Part shown: positions 25,456-34,539 of the stretch, piece after piece
Layout: each line of letters starts with the position of its first letter
Numbering within the stretch: the first letter of the stretch is position 1
Source: Alpinimonas psychrophila
GTDB lineage: Bacteria; Actinomycetota; Actinomycetes; Actinomycetales; Microbacteriaceae
Length of the DNA: 64,000 bases
Reading direction: 5' to 3'
NCBI RefSeq assembly: GCF_014137865.1
Contig: NZ_JACGWU010000003.1
Coordinates: 124,001 to 188,000, forward strand
Made by a program: the position numbers and the translations under genes
The notes under the pieces: model-generated
What the model was told of the DNA's origin: nothing
Databases searched by the model: none
The model's input: the letters and a program-made list of their open reading frames with translations, nothing else

Positions 25456-26766
25456 TTAGGCTACCTTTCCTGCGGCAGCCAAACCTGTCTCGAGATCGGC
25501 CGTAATGTCCGCGATGTTCTCTAGACCTACGGAGAGGCGAACGAGCCCAGGTGTAACACCGGCGGTGAGCTGCTGCTCAGGGGTGAGCTGCGAGTGCGTG
25601 GTCGAAGCCGGGTGAATCACGAGGCTCCGAACATCACCGATGTTGGCGAGGTGACTGAATAGCGTCAGGCTGTCCACAAAGGCCTTGCCAGCTTCAACGC
25701 CACCCTTGAGCTCGAAAGAGAGCACTGCGCCGACGCCCTTGGGGGCGTAGCGGTTTGCGGCCGTGTGCCAGGGGCTGGAAGGCAACGAAGCGTAGTAGAC
25801 GGACTCTACCTGAGGATGAGCCTCAAGCCACGTAGCGACAGCCGAAGCGTTCTCCACGTGACGCTCCATCCGAAGACTCAGGGTTTCGATGCCCTGAATA
25901 ATCTGCCAGGCGCTTGCCGGAGCAATAGCGGCACCCAAGTCACGCAGCAGCTGCACGCGGGCCTTGATGATGTACGCAATCGCGTCACCCAAAACAGTGG
26001 TGTAGCTGGCCCCGTGGTACGAGGGGTCGGGCTCGGTGAGACCGGGGAACTTCTCGACGTTCTTCGACCAGGCAAACTTTCCACCGTCGACGATCACACC
26101 ACCCATGACCGTTCCGTGACCGCCTAAGAACTTGGTGGCGGAGTGAACGACGATGTCGGCGCCGAAGTCGAAGGGACGAATCAGGTACGGGGTCGCAATC
26201 GTGTTGTCGACGATGAGGGGAACGCCGGCTTCGTGTGCAACATCGGAGACCAGCTTGATGTCCAGAATGTTGATGCGGGGGTTACCGATGGTCTCCGCAA
26301 AGAACAACTTTGTGTTGGGGCGAACAGCGCGACGCCATTCATCCGCGTCATCTTGGTTCTCCACAAACGTTGTCTCGATACCGAGCTTGGTCAGTGTGTA
26401 CTTAAACAGGTTGTAGGTACCGCCATAGATGGAGCTGGAGGAGACGATGTGGTCGCCGGCCTGCGCGATATTGAGGATGGCCATGGTTTCGGCCGCCATT
26501 CCGGACGAAACGAAGAGGGCAGCGGTGCCACCTTCGAGCGCTGCAACGCGCTGCTCAACGACATCTTGGGTGGGGTTCTGGATGCGTGTGTAGATGTTCC
26601 CAAACTCGGCGAGAGCGAACAGGTTCTTCGCGTGCTCAGAGCTATTAAAAACGTACGCGGTGGTCTGGTAAATCGGTGTCGCCCGCGCGTTGGTCACGGG
26701 GTCAGGCTTGGCACCTGAGTGAATCTGCTTTGTTTCAAATTTCCAGTCGGCTGGTTCGGTGCTCAT
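25456..26766 (-). CDS. metY: O-acetylhomoserine aminocarboxypropyltransferase (sulfhydrylase)
   Basis: A 436-residue PLP enzyme converting O-acetylhomoserine and sulfide to homocysteine. Long Cys/Met-metabolism fold with the PLP Lys212 in HSATKFLGGHG, the YTRIQNPT motif, SSGMAAE and the LVIHPASTTHSQL active-site segment (Arg/substrate binding). Length matches MetY rather than the shorter MetB/MetZ. It has a clear AAGGAG RBS. It heads the metY-crotonase-metX run, is divergent from the K+ channel, and has a palindromic leader. Confidence 0.94.
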   Translation of the reverse strand: MSTEPADWKFETKQIHSGAKPDPVTNARATPIYQTTAYVFNSSEHAKNLFALAEFGNIYTRIQNPTQDVVEQRVAALEGGTAALFVSSGMAAETMAILNIAQAGDHIVSSSSIYGGTYNLFKYTLTKLGIETTFVENQDDADEWRRAVRPNTKLFFAETIGNPRINILDIKLVSDVAHEAGVPLIVDNTIATPYLIRPFDFGADIVVHSATKFLGGHGTVMGGVIVDGGKFAWSKNVEKFPGLTEPDPSYHGASYTTVLGDAIAYIIKARVQLLRDLGAAIAPASAWQIIQGIETLSLRMERHVENASAVATWLEAHPQVESVYYASLPSSPWHTAANRYAPKGVGAVLSFELKGGVEAGKAFVDSLTLFSHLANIGDVRSLVIHPASTTHSQLTPEQQLTAGVTPGLVRLSVGLENIADITADLETGLAAAGKVA

Positions 26767-26787
26767 GAGGTGCTCCTTGTGAGATGG

Positions 26788-26801
26788 CGCCGAATTCGGC
26801 G
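26788..26801 (-). promoter_or_regulatory. Perfect 14-bp palindrome in the metY leader
   Basis: CGCCGAATTCGGCG is a perfect palindrome about 22 bases upstream of the metY ATG, just before the RBS. In RNA it would form a small hairpin; in DNA it could be an operator. I compared the leader with SAM-I and SAM-IV riboswitch consensus elements by eye and did not see them. Confidence 0.35.
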
Positions 26802-26915
26802 GGTGGCTTGGATGAGACGCTACGCGGCCGAAGCGATGACTTCAAGACCGCGTGTCATAGGCGGTAACACTCGTTCTATTGCCGTGGGGTATGGCTTTTT
26901 CACTACCCTAGAACT

Positions 26916-27683
26916 ATGAGTATTCCAGCGAAGCCGACCATGCGCGACGCTGACGGCGATATCGTGCAAGATTCTCGGAGTCCTAAAGAGGCGGCGTGGG
27001 AGAAGGTTTCCACGATACCGCTCATACTCTTCTCCTTTGTTTTCTTGGTCGGCTTCTCAATTCTCATCTTGGATGATGAGGTTTTTACGACCGGCATCGA
27101 TAAATACATCCTCACGACCCTGGCTGTCATTTGGATCGCCTTTATTGTCGACTACGTCGCGCGTTTCACTCTGGCGAACAACAAAGCGGTTTTCTTCCGG
27201 CGCAATCTCATCGATTTGCTGTCGGTCGCCGTCCCCTTCTTCCGGCCGTTTCTGCTCCTCATGTACTTGAGCCGCCTGCGGTACTTCCGTGGACGAAAGG
27301 GCAGTTCGGTTCGTGCCCGACTAATCGCCTACGCCGCATCATTTGCCGTGATGTACATCTATGTTTTGTCCTTGGCCGTGTACGCCGCCGAGAGACAGGC
27401 TCCAAAGGCCTCGATTACGTCTTACGGGGATGCGCTCTGGTGGGCCATGGAGACAATCTCCACGGTTGGTTATGGGGACTTGATTCCTATTACTATTCCC
27501 GGTCGAATTTATGCGTCGATGCTCATGCTCGGGGGAATGGTCATTGTTGGGCTCACGACGGCCACCGTTGTTTCGTTCCTGGGGGAGCGCGTTCAAACTG
27601 CTCATCGCGCGGCCTTGGAGCAGGCGGAGCGTTCCAAGAAGCACCAAAGCACGGATCAACACCGCGATGACGTCGAATCTTGA
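26916..27683 (+). CDS. Voltage-gated-type potassium channel
   Basis: A 255-residue six-helix channel subunit. Helices lie at about 33-52, 65-84, 97-118, 135-157 and 196-222, with a pore loop carrying the K+ filter TVGYGD (183-188) in WWAMETISTVGYGDLIP. The S4-like segment RLRYFRGRKGSSVRAR is basic, as expected for a voltage sensor. A C-terminal charged tail (about 225-255) looks helical. It overlaps ung by 17 bases. No regulatory RCK domain is present. Confidence 0.9.
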   Translation: MSIPAKPTMRDADGDIVQDSRSPKEAAWEKVSTIPLILFSFVFLVGFSILILDDEVFTTGIDKYILTTLAVIWIAFIVDYVARFTLANNKAVFFRRNLIDLLSVAVPFFRPFLLLMYLSRLRYFRGRKGSSVRARLIAYAASFAVMYIYVLSLAVYAAERQAPKASITSYGDALWWAMETISTVGYGDLIPITIPGRIYASMLMLGGMVIVGLTTATVVSFLGERVQTAHRAALEQAERSKKHQSTDQHRDDVES

Positions 27684-28380
27684 CCTTGAACAGCTCCGCG
27701 ACGATGGGGTCATTGATGCGTCCTGGGCAACGGCTCTGGCGCCGGTTCAATCCACACTCGATGAGATTGCTGTTTTTCTCCAACAAGAATTAGCAAGCGG
27801 CGTCATTGTCCTTCCCGAGCCGCGCAACATCATGCGTGTCTTCAATATTCCAGTGAATTCGGTTCGGGTTCTCATTGTGGGGCAAGACCCCTATCCGACG
27901 CCCGGACACCCCATCGGGCTCGCCTTCGCTGTTGACGAGCACGTGCGAACGTTACCGCGAAGCCTGAACAATATTTTTACCGAACTCGAAACTGACACGG
28001 GTCATTTACGGCCGGCTACTGGTGGTCTAGGGGGATGGACGAACCAGGGCGTCATGCTGCTCAACCGAGTTCTCACCGTTCGCGCAGGGGAAGCTGGATC
28101 CCATCGTGGTAACGGCTGGGAAGCCGTTACGGAGCGAGCGATAAAAGTTCTAGCGACGCGTAATTCTTCGCACCCTGGCACCCCCCTCGTCGCAATTTTG
28201 TGGGGCAAACAGGCTGCGTCCCTTCGCCCGCTCCTGGGAGAAACTCCGATTGTCGAGTCTGCTCATCCGAGCCCACTCTCTGCGAGTCGAGGTTTCTTCG
28301 GGTCCAAGCCTTTCACGCGCACGAACGAGGCGCTCACGCTGCAAGGCCCATCTCCCATTGACTGGTCGGGCCTCGGCTAG
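27667..28380 (+). CDS. ung: Uracil-DNA glycosylase (family 1)
   Basis: A 237-residue family-1 enzyme. The water-activating motif GQDPYPTPGHPIGLAF (Asp75) and the minor-groove loop HPSPLSASRGFFGS are both complete, and LLNRVLTV and VAILWGKQA match the core. I chose ATG 27667 inside the end of the channel gene; the longer in-frame extension to 27511 is channel coding sequence. It removes uracil from DNA in base-excision repair. It is followed closely by a GNAT gene. Confidence 0.95.
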   Translation: MTSNLDLEQLRDDGVIDASWATALAPVQSTLDEIAVFLQQELASGVIVLPEPRNIMRVFNIPVNSVRVLIVGQDPYPTPGHPIGLAFAVDEHVRTLPRSLNNIFTELETDTGHLRPATGGLGGWTNQGVMLLNRVLTVRAGEAGSHRGNGWEAVTERAIKVLATRNSSHPGTPLVAILWGKQAASLRPLLGETPIVESAHPSPLSASRGFFGSKPFTRTNEALTLQGPSPIDWSGLG

Positions 28381-28390
28381 ACTTTTTAAC

Positions 28391-28969
28391 GTGCTACCCG
28401 ATGAGTATCAGCCACGCCGTGAACTGCCCCTTCACTTGCGCGCGCCGGTCGAGCCCGAACCGGCGTTCACGTTTGAAATACGTGAAACCGTGGCCGAAGA
28501 TTTGCCCGACATCCGCGAAATCTACAACTACTACGTTGCCAACAGCGTTGTTACCTTCGATGAAGATGCGATGACTCTTCGAGAATGGCGCTCAAAGTTC
28601 GCCTACCTGTCCAAACAGGCAATGCCCTTTATCGTGGCTGTTTCTCCATCGGGGCAGATACTGGGTTACGCACTGGTCTCACCGTGGAAGCAAAAACGTG
28701 CTTACCGGTTTACTGTTGAGAACTCGATCTACCTTCGGGCCGCTTCAACGGGCAAGGGCCTCGGACGAGCCCTGATGGCTGCCCTTATCGTACGCTCGCA
28801 ATCCGCTGGGCTTAAGGAAATCATTGCTGTTATTGCCGATGGTGGGGCTGAGGCGTCACTTAAGCTCCATGAGGACTTCGGTTTCAAAGAAATCGGACGG
28901 ATGGGTCGAGTCGGTTTCAAGTTCGACCGTTGGCTCGGCACGGTACTCCTTCAAAAGACCCTTAAGTAA
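28391..28969 (+). CDS. GNAT acetyltransferase, phosphinothricin/methionine-sulfoximine type
   Basis: A 192-residue protein from GTG 28391, 10 bp after ung. The GNAT core shows IRETVAEDLPDIREIYNYYVANSVVTFDEDAMT at the N-terminus, GYALVSPWKQKRAYRFTVENSIYLRA, the acetyl-CoA loop TGKGLGRALMAAL and DFGFKEIGRMGRVGFKFDRWLGTVLLQKTL. This pattern is that of the Pat/Bar/YncA group, which acetylates phosphinothricin, methionine sulfone/sulfoximine or related amino acids. The natural substrate here is unknown. A 238-bp gap with no recognised element follows. Confidence 0.85.
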   Translation: MLPDEYQPRRELPLHLRAPVEPEPAFTFEIRETVAEDLPDIREIYNYYVANSVVTFDEDAMTLREWRSKFAYLSKQAMPFIVAVSPSGQILGYALVSPWKQKRAYRFTVENSIYLRAASTGKGLGRALMAALIVRSQSAGLKEIIAVIADGGAEASLKLHEDFGFKEIGRMGRVGFKFDRWLGTVLLQKTLK

Positions 28970-29207
28970 CCATCAGGCAACCTACTCGTTCTGCTGATTT
29001 ACGTTTTGACCTCTGAATCTGGACTCTATGCAAGAGCCGAGACAAATAGCGCGAAGGACAGACTGATATTGTTAGCTAGTATTTTCTTCGGTATTCAGGG
29101 GCAGTTTTTCCCTCCAAGATTTGGTGATCAACATCGCCTCGACTTTGGCACTGGATTACTTAATGCAACACGTTCCGATAGTCGTTAGTTTCTTGAAGGA
29201 GAGCAGC

Positions 29208-30149
29208 ATGATCCAGCGAGACATTCGTAATCTCTCCCGCGAAGAACGTCGAGAAATGATTAATCAGCAGCCGCTTACTCGGGTTGGACAGCGACCGGAG
29301 TTCTTTCGAGGTACGTTGTTTTCCTATGTCGACATTTGGCGCCACCGTGAACTCTTGGGTCGCCTAGTCGGGCGTGAAGTTACGGCGCGTTACAAGGACA
29401 GCTCCTTAGGCATCGTGTGGAGCCTTTTTCGGCCCCTAGTTCTGTTGCTGATTTACTATTTTATTATTGGACAAGTCTTAGGTACCGCCCGCTCAGTTCC
29501 CGACTTTGCTGTCTTCGTCTTCATTGGCATAACGATGTGGACTCTTTATTCTGAGATATTGTCTCGCGGCACCGTGTCCATCATGGACAATGCCGGTCTC
29601 GTAAAGAAGGTCTACTTGCCGCGCGAGGTTTTCCCGCTCAGCGCTGTGGGCAGCGCCCTTGTGAACCTAGGAATCCAGTCGATTGTGCTCATCGGCGGGA
29701 TTGCGTTATTTAGTCATTTCACGTGGAGCCCAACGGTTCTCCTTGCACCATTGGCCATCCTCACAATTTTGGTTTTTGCCTCGGCTTTGGCGATGCTTCT
29801 TGCTGCCGTAAACGTCTACATGCGCGATACTCAGCATTTCGTTGAGATTTACGTTGCGGTTTTCTTCTGGGTCTCCCCCATCGTTTATCCCTTTACTTAC
29901 GTGAAGAAAGCTCTCGGCAATTCCTGGCTCGTGGAGGCCTACCTGGCAAATCCGGTGACGATTTCGATAATCGGAGCTCAGAAAGCACTGTGGTCAGCCG
30001 GGTCAGGGGCTACAGGTCAACTTGCCCAAATTTGGCCTCCAGACATGGAACTGCGATTACTCTTTTGGCTCATCGTGAGTGTTCTGTTTTTTTGGTTTGC
30101 GCAGAGGGTCTTCTCTCGGCTTCAAGGTAACTTTGCCCAGGAGATTTAA
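29208..30149 (+). CDS. wzm: ABC-2 type polysaccharide export permease (Wzm/TagG-like)
   Basis: A 313-residue permease starting at ATG 29208 behind a perfect AAGGAG; a longer frame from 29121 is rejected on that basis. Six hydrophobic segments follow the ABC-2 signature VGREVTARYKDSSLGIVWSLFRPL. The family pairs with a Wzt/TagH ATPase to export lipid-linked polysaccharide. The partner gene begins 3 bp downstream. It opens the polysaccharide locus and is the only plus-strand operon in it up to 42 kb. Confidence 0.9.
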   Translation: MIQRDIRNLSREERREMINQQPLTRVGQRPEFFRGTLFSYVDIWRHRELLGRLVGREVTARYKDSSLGIVWSLFRPLVLLLIYYFIIGQVLGTARSVPDFAVFVFIGITMWTLYSEILSRGTVSIMDNAGLVKKVYLPREVFPLSAVGSALVNLGIQSIVLIGGIALFSHFTWSPTVLLAPLAILTILVFASALAMLLAAVNVYMRDTQHFVEIYVAVFFWVSPIVYPFTYVKKALGNSWLVEAYLANPVTISIIGAQKALWSAGSGATGQLAQIWPPDMELRLLFWLIVSVLFFWFAQRVFSRLQGNFAQEI

Positions 30150-30152
30150 ACG

Positions 30153-31352
30153 TTGAGTACAACAATTGCAAGGCTCGAAGATGTTTCGAAACGATTCACC
30201 ATTCATCAACAGCGATCTCTCAAGGAGAAGATCGTCAACTTCGGACGCGGTCGAGAGTTTAGAAAAGACTTCTGGGCCCTCAACGATATCAACCTCGAAA
30301 TTGAGTTCGGCACCACTGTTGGTTTGGTCGGCCACAACGGTTCCGGTAAGAGTACGCTCCTCAAGATAATTGGCGGAATCCTGGCACCAACGACGGGGTC
30401 AGTCGCTCGGCGAGGTCGCATGGCGGCCCTCCTTGAACTGGGGGCGGGGTTCCACCATGACCTCACGGGGCGCGAAAACGTTTACCTCAACGCTTCCATC
30501 CTTGGCCTTTCAAAGAAAGAGATCGATCGGGTTTTCGATACCATCGTTGACTTCTCCGGAATTGAACAATTTATTGACACTCAAGTCAAGTTTTACAGTT
30601 CTGGAATGTATGTCCGTCTTGCATTCGCGGTCGCAGTGCATGTCGATCCGGACCTTCTCCTCGTCGATGAGGTATTGGCCGTCGGTGACGAGCCCTTTCA
30701 GCGCAAGTGCATCGACAAGATCGTGGAATTTCAGCGCGAAGGCCGCACGATTGTGGTCGTTTCTCATTCTGCTGCGCAGGTAAAGCAACTCTGCGACCGC
30801 GTTGTCGTTCTTGATCACGGACTCATGCTCTTTGATGGCGACACGGCCGAAGGGGTTCGTGTGCTCCAACGGGGATACGAAAGAGGAGAGACTTCGATGG
30901 CCAAGGTTGGCGCCGTCGTTGAACAGGAATTTGCAAATAAGACAGCGATAACCCGCATCGAAGTTAGCCAACCCGAGATCGAAACGGGCGATGTGTTCAT
31001 TTCGGGAGAGCCACTGAGCATCACGTATCGCTACCGGGTAGCCCAAAACGAGGGACCTCTCGTTGCGTCGATCATGATCGAGAACGCGGACCGAGACTGT
31101 CTGTATCTTCTCGACACCAGAATGTTGGGACAGTCCGTTAACGGCAACCTAGGCGAGCACGAGCTGACGTTCAATTTTGCCGTTGCTTTGATTGGCTCAG
31201 GGGAGTACTTCGTTCGTGCGCAACTTTGGCTGCCAGATGGCCGTCTCATGGATGAGTTAGATCCCCTTCCAAGATTCACCATGTCTAACCTCCATCCCGG
31301 CGCTGGTGTCATCTCTATGGATGTTTCCATGAGCTCACGGACCTTGGCCTAA
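30153..31352 (+). CDS. wzt: ABC polysaccharide export ATPase with Wzt-type C-terminal domain
   Basis: A 399-residue protein starting at TTG 30153. Residues 1-245 are the ATPase: Walker A GHNGSGKST (60-68), a Q-loop region with LELGAGFHHDLTGRENVYLN, signature YSSGMYVRLAFAVA and Walker B LLLVDEVLAVGD. Residues about 260-395 form a beta-rich Wzt_C-like domain, which in E. coli O8/O9a binds the modified non-reducing end of the glycan before export. This suggests the exported polymer carries a terminal recognition tag. Converges on a GT2 gene. Confidence 0.9.
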   Translation: MSTTIARLEDVSKRFTIHQQRSLKEKIVNFGRGREFRKDFWALNDINLEIEFGTTVGLVGHNGSGKSTLLKIIGGILAPTTGSVARRGRMAALLELGAGFHHDLTGRENVYLNASILGLSKKEIDRVFDTIVDFSGIEQFIDTQVKFYSSGMYVRLAFAVAVHVDPDLLLVDEVLAVGDEPFQRKCIDKIVEFQREGRTIVVVSHSAAQVKQLCDRVVVLDHGLMLFDGDTAEGVRVLQRGYERGETSMAKVGAVVEQEFANKTAITRIEVSQPEIETGDVFISGEPLSITYRYRVAQNEGPLVASIMIENADRDCLYLLDTRMLGQSVNGNLGEHELTFNFAVALIGSGEYFVRAQLWLPDGRLMDELDPLPRFTMSNLHPGAGVISMDVSMSSRTLA

Positions 31353-31374
31353 GGCGACTCCTCAAACGTTTACC

Positions 31375-32352
31375 CTAATATCGGCGCTGACCTTCAAGCG
31401 ACTGTGTCGGGTCGCTTGACGCGACAGCCAAGTCAATTCGGGCGGCGTGGTTATAAGATCGCCACTTCCTTAGAATAAATACTGGATTGACCCACAGCCA
31501 AAAGAATTTTTCACGAGACGACATTTGATGGTCTTTCACGATGCGGCTCGCGTCACCCAACGTCTTGCGCACGACCATCCGAATAGTGTGTGAAAACGAC
31601 AGGGGCGCAATCACAATTCCCATGTTGCGCAATCCGATTGTCTCATCGAAAATTCTCGGTGCAATCTCTTTGGTCGTTAGGTCGTTGGAGTGGATTACTG
31701 ACGCGTCTGGGGAATAAGCCTTGAGATAACCCGCCGCAAGAAAGTCCTCTGCGAACATTTGGTCCTCGGCATAGGGGACGTCACGGTAGGGAATAATATC
31801 TTTCAAGAAATCAACCCTCGTCGCCGAGTTGACGTCTGAATAGAAACCAACTGCCTGTTGATCAAAAGAAGAATGACCATCGAAGCTGTGACGTGACGAG
31901 ATCGTCGCTCCAAAATTTGCCCCCTGGCGCGCGAACGTCATGAGGATTTCGTACTTGATCATCGGGACACAACCCGGTCGCGGTTCCTGACGCCCCAAGA
32001 CGCCGACGATGAGCGGGCTCAGCGAGAACGGTGCAACAAGGTTGGCGAGCCAGTGAGAATTTGCGGGAATCGCATCATGGGTAAGAAACGCAATTAATTG
32101 CCCCCGGGCGATTTTCGCAGCAAGATTGCGGGTGCGCCCGTGCCCGAACTCGCTATTGGGAATGTGGCGGACACGTGTTCGTGGAAAGTCTTGCAGAATT
32201 TTCAAAGTTCTGTCAGTCGAACCAGAGTCGATGACTAGTACTTCGAATTCGAAATCACAGTCTTGGGCCTCGACGGCCTCGAGAATCTCTTTGATGTATT
32301 TCTCGCCGTTGAATGTCAATATTGCGACGGTGACGAGCGGTTCATTTACCAA
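31375..32352 (-). CDS. GT2 glycosyltransferase, rhamnosyltransferase-like (copy A)
   Basis: A 325-residue GT-A enzyme starting at TTG 32352, overlapping the epimerase end. It opens PLVTVAILTFNGEKYIKEILEAVEAQ, with VIDSGSTDRTLKIL and the DxD-like NSEFGHGRTRNL / FLTHDAIPA segments typical of rhamnosyltransferases. It is a close relative of the GT2 at 34540-35601: both share NSEFGHG-TRNL, HDAIPA, FYSDVNSATR and HSNDLT. It is the last gene of the long minus-strand operon and probably adds rhamnose to the exported glycan. Confidence 0.85.
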   Translation of the reverse strand: MVNEPLVTVAILTFNGEKYIKEILEAVEAQDCDFEFEVLVIDSGSTDRTLKILQDFPRTRVRHIPNSEFGHGRTRNLAAKIARGQLIAFLTHDAIPANSHWLANLVAPFSLSPLIVGVLGRQEPRPGCVPMIKYEILMTFARQGANFGATISSRHSFDGHSSFDQQAVGFYSDVNSATRVDFLKDIIPYRDVPYAEDQMFAEDFLAAGYLKAYSPDASVIHSNDLTTKEIAPRIFDETIGLRNMGIVIAPLSFSHTIRMVVRKTLGDASRIVKDHQMSSREKFFWLWVNPVFILRKWRSYNHAARIDLAVASSDPTQSLEGQRRY

Positions 32353-33271
32353 TGTTTTCTCCGGAACCTTCTAGCGTTCGCAGAATCCCTTCATCGAGTG
32401 TGCTGAAAGAAACGGCGCCAAACTCCTCAATATACCGAGAAATATCGAGAACCACTTTTCGAACGAACGTCGCAGGCGCGGGTTGGATATCTAGTTCCAC
32501 CGGCCTGTTCGTCGCCCTCCCAACAGCGGCAATTACCTCGGCCACGCTCGCAGCTCTCCCGCTTCCCAAGTTGTAAATTGGCCAATTTGGTGTGTGTGCT
32601 GCAATTTTGAGAATCATCGCAATGAGGTCATCGATGTAGATAAAGTCGCGTACCATCGACCCATCTCCCATTTGAACGACGGGTTGAGCGTTGAGAATGC
32701 GCCTGATGGCAATAGGAATCAGGCCCTGCTTCTTATGGAGAGCTTGCCCAGAGCCATAGGGATTTGAAATTCGAAGTGCGACCGACGAAAGGTCGTGGGT
32801 GGCGTGAAAGTATCGAAGATAGTTTTCCACAGTGAGCTTGCCAATTGCATAGGGCGAAACGGGTAGCGGCATGTCTAACTCTGAGTAGCTTTCCAAGCCC
32901 TGATTGCCATAGATGGCGCCTCCTGTCGATGCGTAAAAAAAACGCTGGACGCCCGCGTCAACACAGGCTTCGAGGAGCTGCACCGTTGGCTCGACATTAG
33001 TTCGGATGTCAAGAGAGGGGTCACTCTGCGCGGTAGCCGGCGTGGTCGTCGAGAGGAAGTGAAAAACAAAATCCTGCCCCTTGACGGCCTTTTCAATGTC
33101 GCCACGATTGAGAAAGTCACCGATGAATTCGGTCACGGAGGTTGCAGCGAACGTTCGTTTGCCGTTACTAAAGCGATCAAAGGCAGTCACGTCATAGCCG
33201 GCATCGCACATGGCGTCCACGAGGTGGGAGCCGATGAATCCATTGGCGCCAATAACCAGTGCCCTAACCAC
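32342..33271 (-). CDS. NAD-dependent sugar epimerase/dehydratase (GalE-like)
   Basis: A 309-residue extended short-chain dehydrogenase. NAD-binding VIGANGFIGSHLVDAM opens the protein, STGGAIYGNQ and SPYAIGKLTVENYLRYF (YxxxK) form the active site, and RISNPYGSGQ and VRDFIYIDDLI are typical of UDP-glucose 4-epimerase relatives. GTG 33271 is chosen because it overlaps the stop of the upstream WsaF-like gene. It probably supplies a nucleotide-linked hexose for this glycan; the exact substrate is not readable from sequence. Confidence 0.8.
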   Translation of the reverse strand: MVRALVIGANGFIGSHLVDAMCDAGYDVTAFDRFSNGKRTFAATSVTEFIGDFLNRGDIEKAVKGQDFVFHFLSTTTPATAQSDPSLDIRTNVEPTVQLLEACVDAGVQRFFYASTGGAIYGNQGLESYSELDMPLPVSPYAIGKLTVENYLRYFHATHDLSSVALRISNPYGSGQALHKKQGLIPIAIRRILNAQPVVQMGDGSMVRDFIYIDDLIAMILKIAAHTPNWPIYNLGSGRAASVAEVIAAVGRATNRPVELDIQPAPATFVRKVVLDISRYIEEFGAVSFSTLDEGILRTLEGSGENIGK

Positions 33272-34490
33272 GCATCGTCCGTTCAAATTCAACCACGAAT
33301 TGGGCTCCCGAACTTTCCCACGTCGTCTGTGACAATGAAAGACTCATTTCCCGAGACTTATCCACGGCCGACGGGTCTTCGACTACCCGAACCAGGGCCC
33401 GCGCCAGGTCTCCCGGGGTAGGAGCCACGTATTGAATGAATGGACTATCGGCCACCATTCGGTTATTTGGCGCATCGTTGACCACTGGCGCTGCTCCAGC
33501 GGCCATCAACTCAAGGGGCAGTAGTGACATGTTGGTCATTGAGATAACGAGTCCCGCAGCACAGCGGTTGTAAATCTCGTTGAGATGCGAAATATCCACA
33601 CCACCCAAATTATTGAAGGCAAATGGGAGGTCTCGAGACGAAACGTCCCACCCAGCCATATTTATCTCAATGTCGGGTCGCAATTTCGAAAATTCCTCAA
33701 GGGCCATGACGCCGAGCTCAAATCCTCGCCTTGCCGTCACGGGACGAGCATAAAAGAAGATTTCTTTGCGGTCGTTGTTGTTCGTTCGAAAGTAACGGTT
33801 GTGTTCCACTCCAAAATCAAAGTGGCTAGCTTTCATTCCGTATTCCGTCGACAATTTGTGGGCCAGCCACCCGCCCGCGGTAATTGCCTCGAAGCCAAAT
33901 TTGTAGGTATTTTCTGCGAGAACCGACTCACTTCCGACGGGATAAAAATACGGCTCGAAATCCTGCACGAAGTAGAGACGACGGGCAAGCGATTTATCCA
34001 GGAACGCCGGGTATGCAGTTTCCCAACCCGTCGCGAAAATAGCTTGCACACTGCTCGAGACTCCATCGTCGCGGCTGTATTCAAACATTTCTGCTTGGAG
34101 GTGGGGAAACGCGTTGGATTTTGCCATCATCTTTCGAATCTCAGCAATGTCAATCTTGGTTACGTGGTTTGAATAGAAGTAAATTGTGCACGTGTGGCCG
34201 GCTTTTTCGGCAAAATCGATGAAACGGAACAAATTGTGGTGGCCGCCACTTGTTTCGCCTGGGGGCGACATTATCCACGCGATGTGCACCGGACCCTCAT
34301 TCACGGTTACCGGCATTGCGAGATGCGCCGGAGGAGAGTTAAAGACGACGTCGAGCGCGTCGACCGTCTTCACATGGCTGACGCTGTGAAAGTCGCCTAG
34401 TAGTCGTTCAAGAATGAGGATGAATAAAGGCTTCCAGCCTTCGCGCGAAAGAACTCTATACGCAATTTTCACGGTCTTCACAGCACTCAC
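33264..34490 (-). CDS. WsaF-like rhamnosyltransferase (GT4-type, copy A)
   Basis: A 408-residue protein from GTG 34490 with GGAG seven bases upstream. It matches the WsaF group (rhamnosyltransferase of S-layer glycan assembly): IAWIMSPPGETSGGHHNLFRFIDFAEKAGH, LYFVQDFEPYFYPVGSESVLAENTYKFGFEAITAGGWLA, FYARPVTARRGFELGVMALE and MTNMSLLPLELMAAGAAPVVND. It is a clear paralogue of the protein at 35598-36830. It likely transfers rhamnose in the cytoplasm during chain growth. Confidence 0.85.
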   Translation of the reverse strand: MSAVKTVKIAYRVLSREGWKPLFILILERLLGDFHSVSHVKTVDALDVVFNSPPAHLAMPVTVNEGPVHIAWIMSPPGETSGGHHNLFRFIDFAEKAGHTCTIYFYSNHVTKIDIAEIRKMMAKSNAFPHLQAEMFEYSRDDGVSSSVQAIFATGWETAYPAFLDKSLARRLYFVQDFEPYFYPVGSESVLAENTYKFGFEAITAGGWLAHKLSTEYGMKASHFDFGVEHNRYFRTNNNDRKEIFFYARPVTARRGFELGVMALEEFSKLRPDIEINMAGWDVSSRDLPFAFNNLGGVDISHLNEIYNRCAAGLVISMTNMSLLPLELMAAGAAPVVNDAPNNRMVADSPFIQYVAPTPGDLARALVRVVEDPSAVDKSREMSLSLSQTTWESSGAQFVVEFERTMRG

Positions 34491-34539
34491 CAATTACTCC
34501 AAATCACACCCAAAGCACCAAAAACCGCACGGTCTCAGT

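Noticed and set aside
26767-26915. SAM riboswitch upstream of metY
   Set aside because: No SAM-I or SAM-IV core elements could be matched by eye; only a short palindrome and an RBS are clear.
28970-29207. Promoter or small gene in the 238-bp gap before wzm
   Set aside because: TTGACC near 29005 has no -10 at proper spacing, and the short open frames have no RBS; nothing else stands out.
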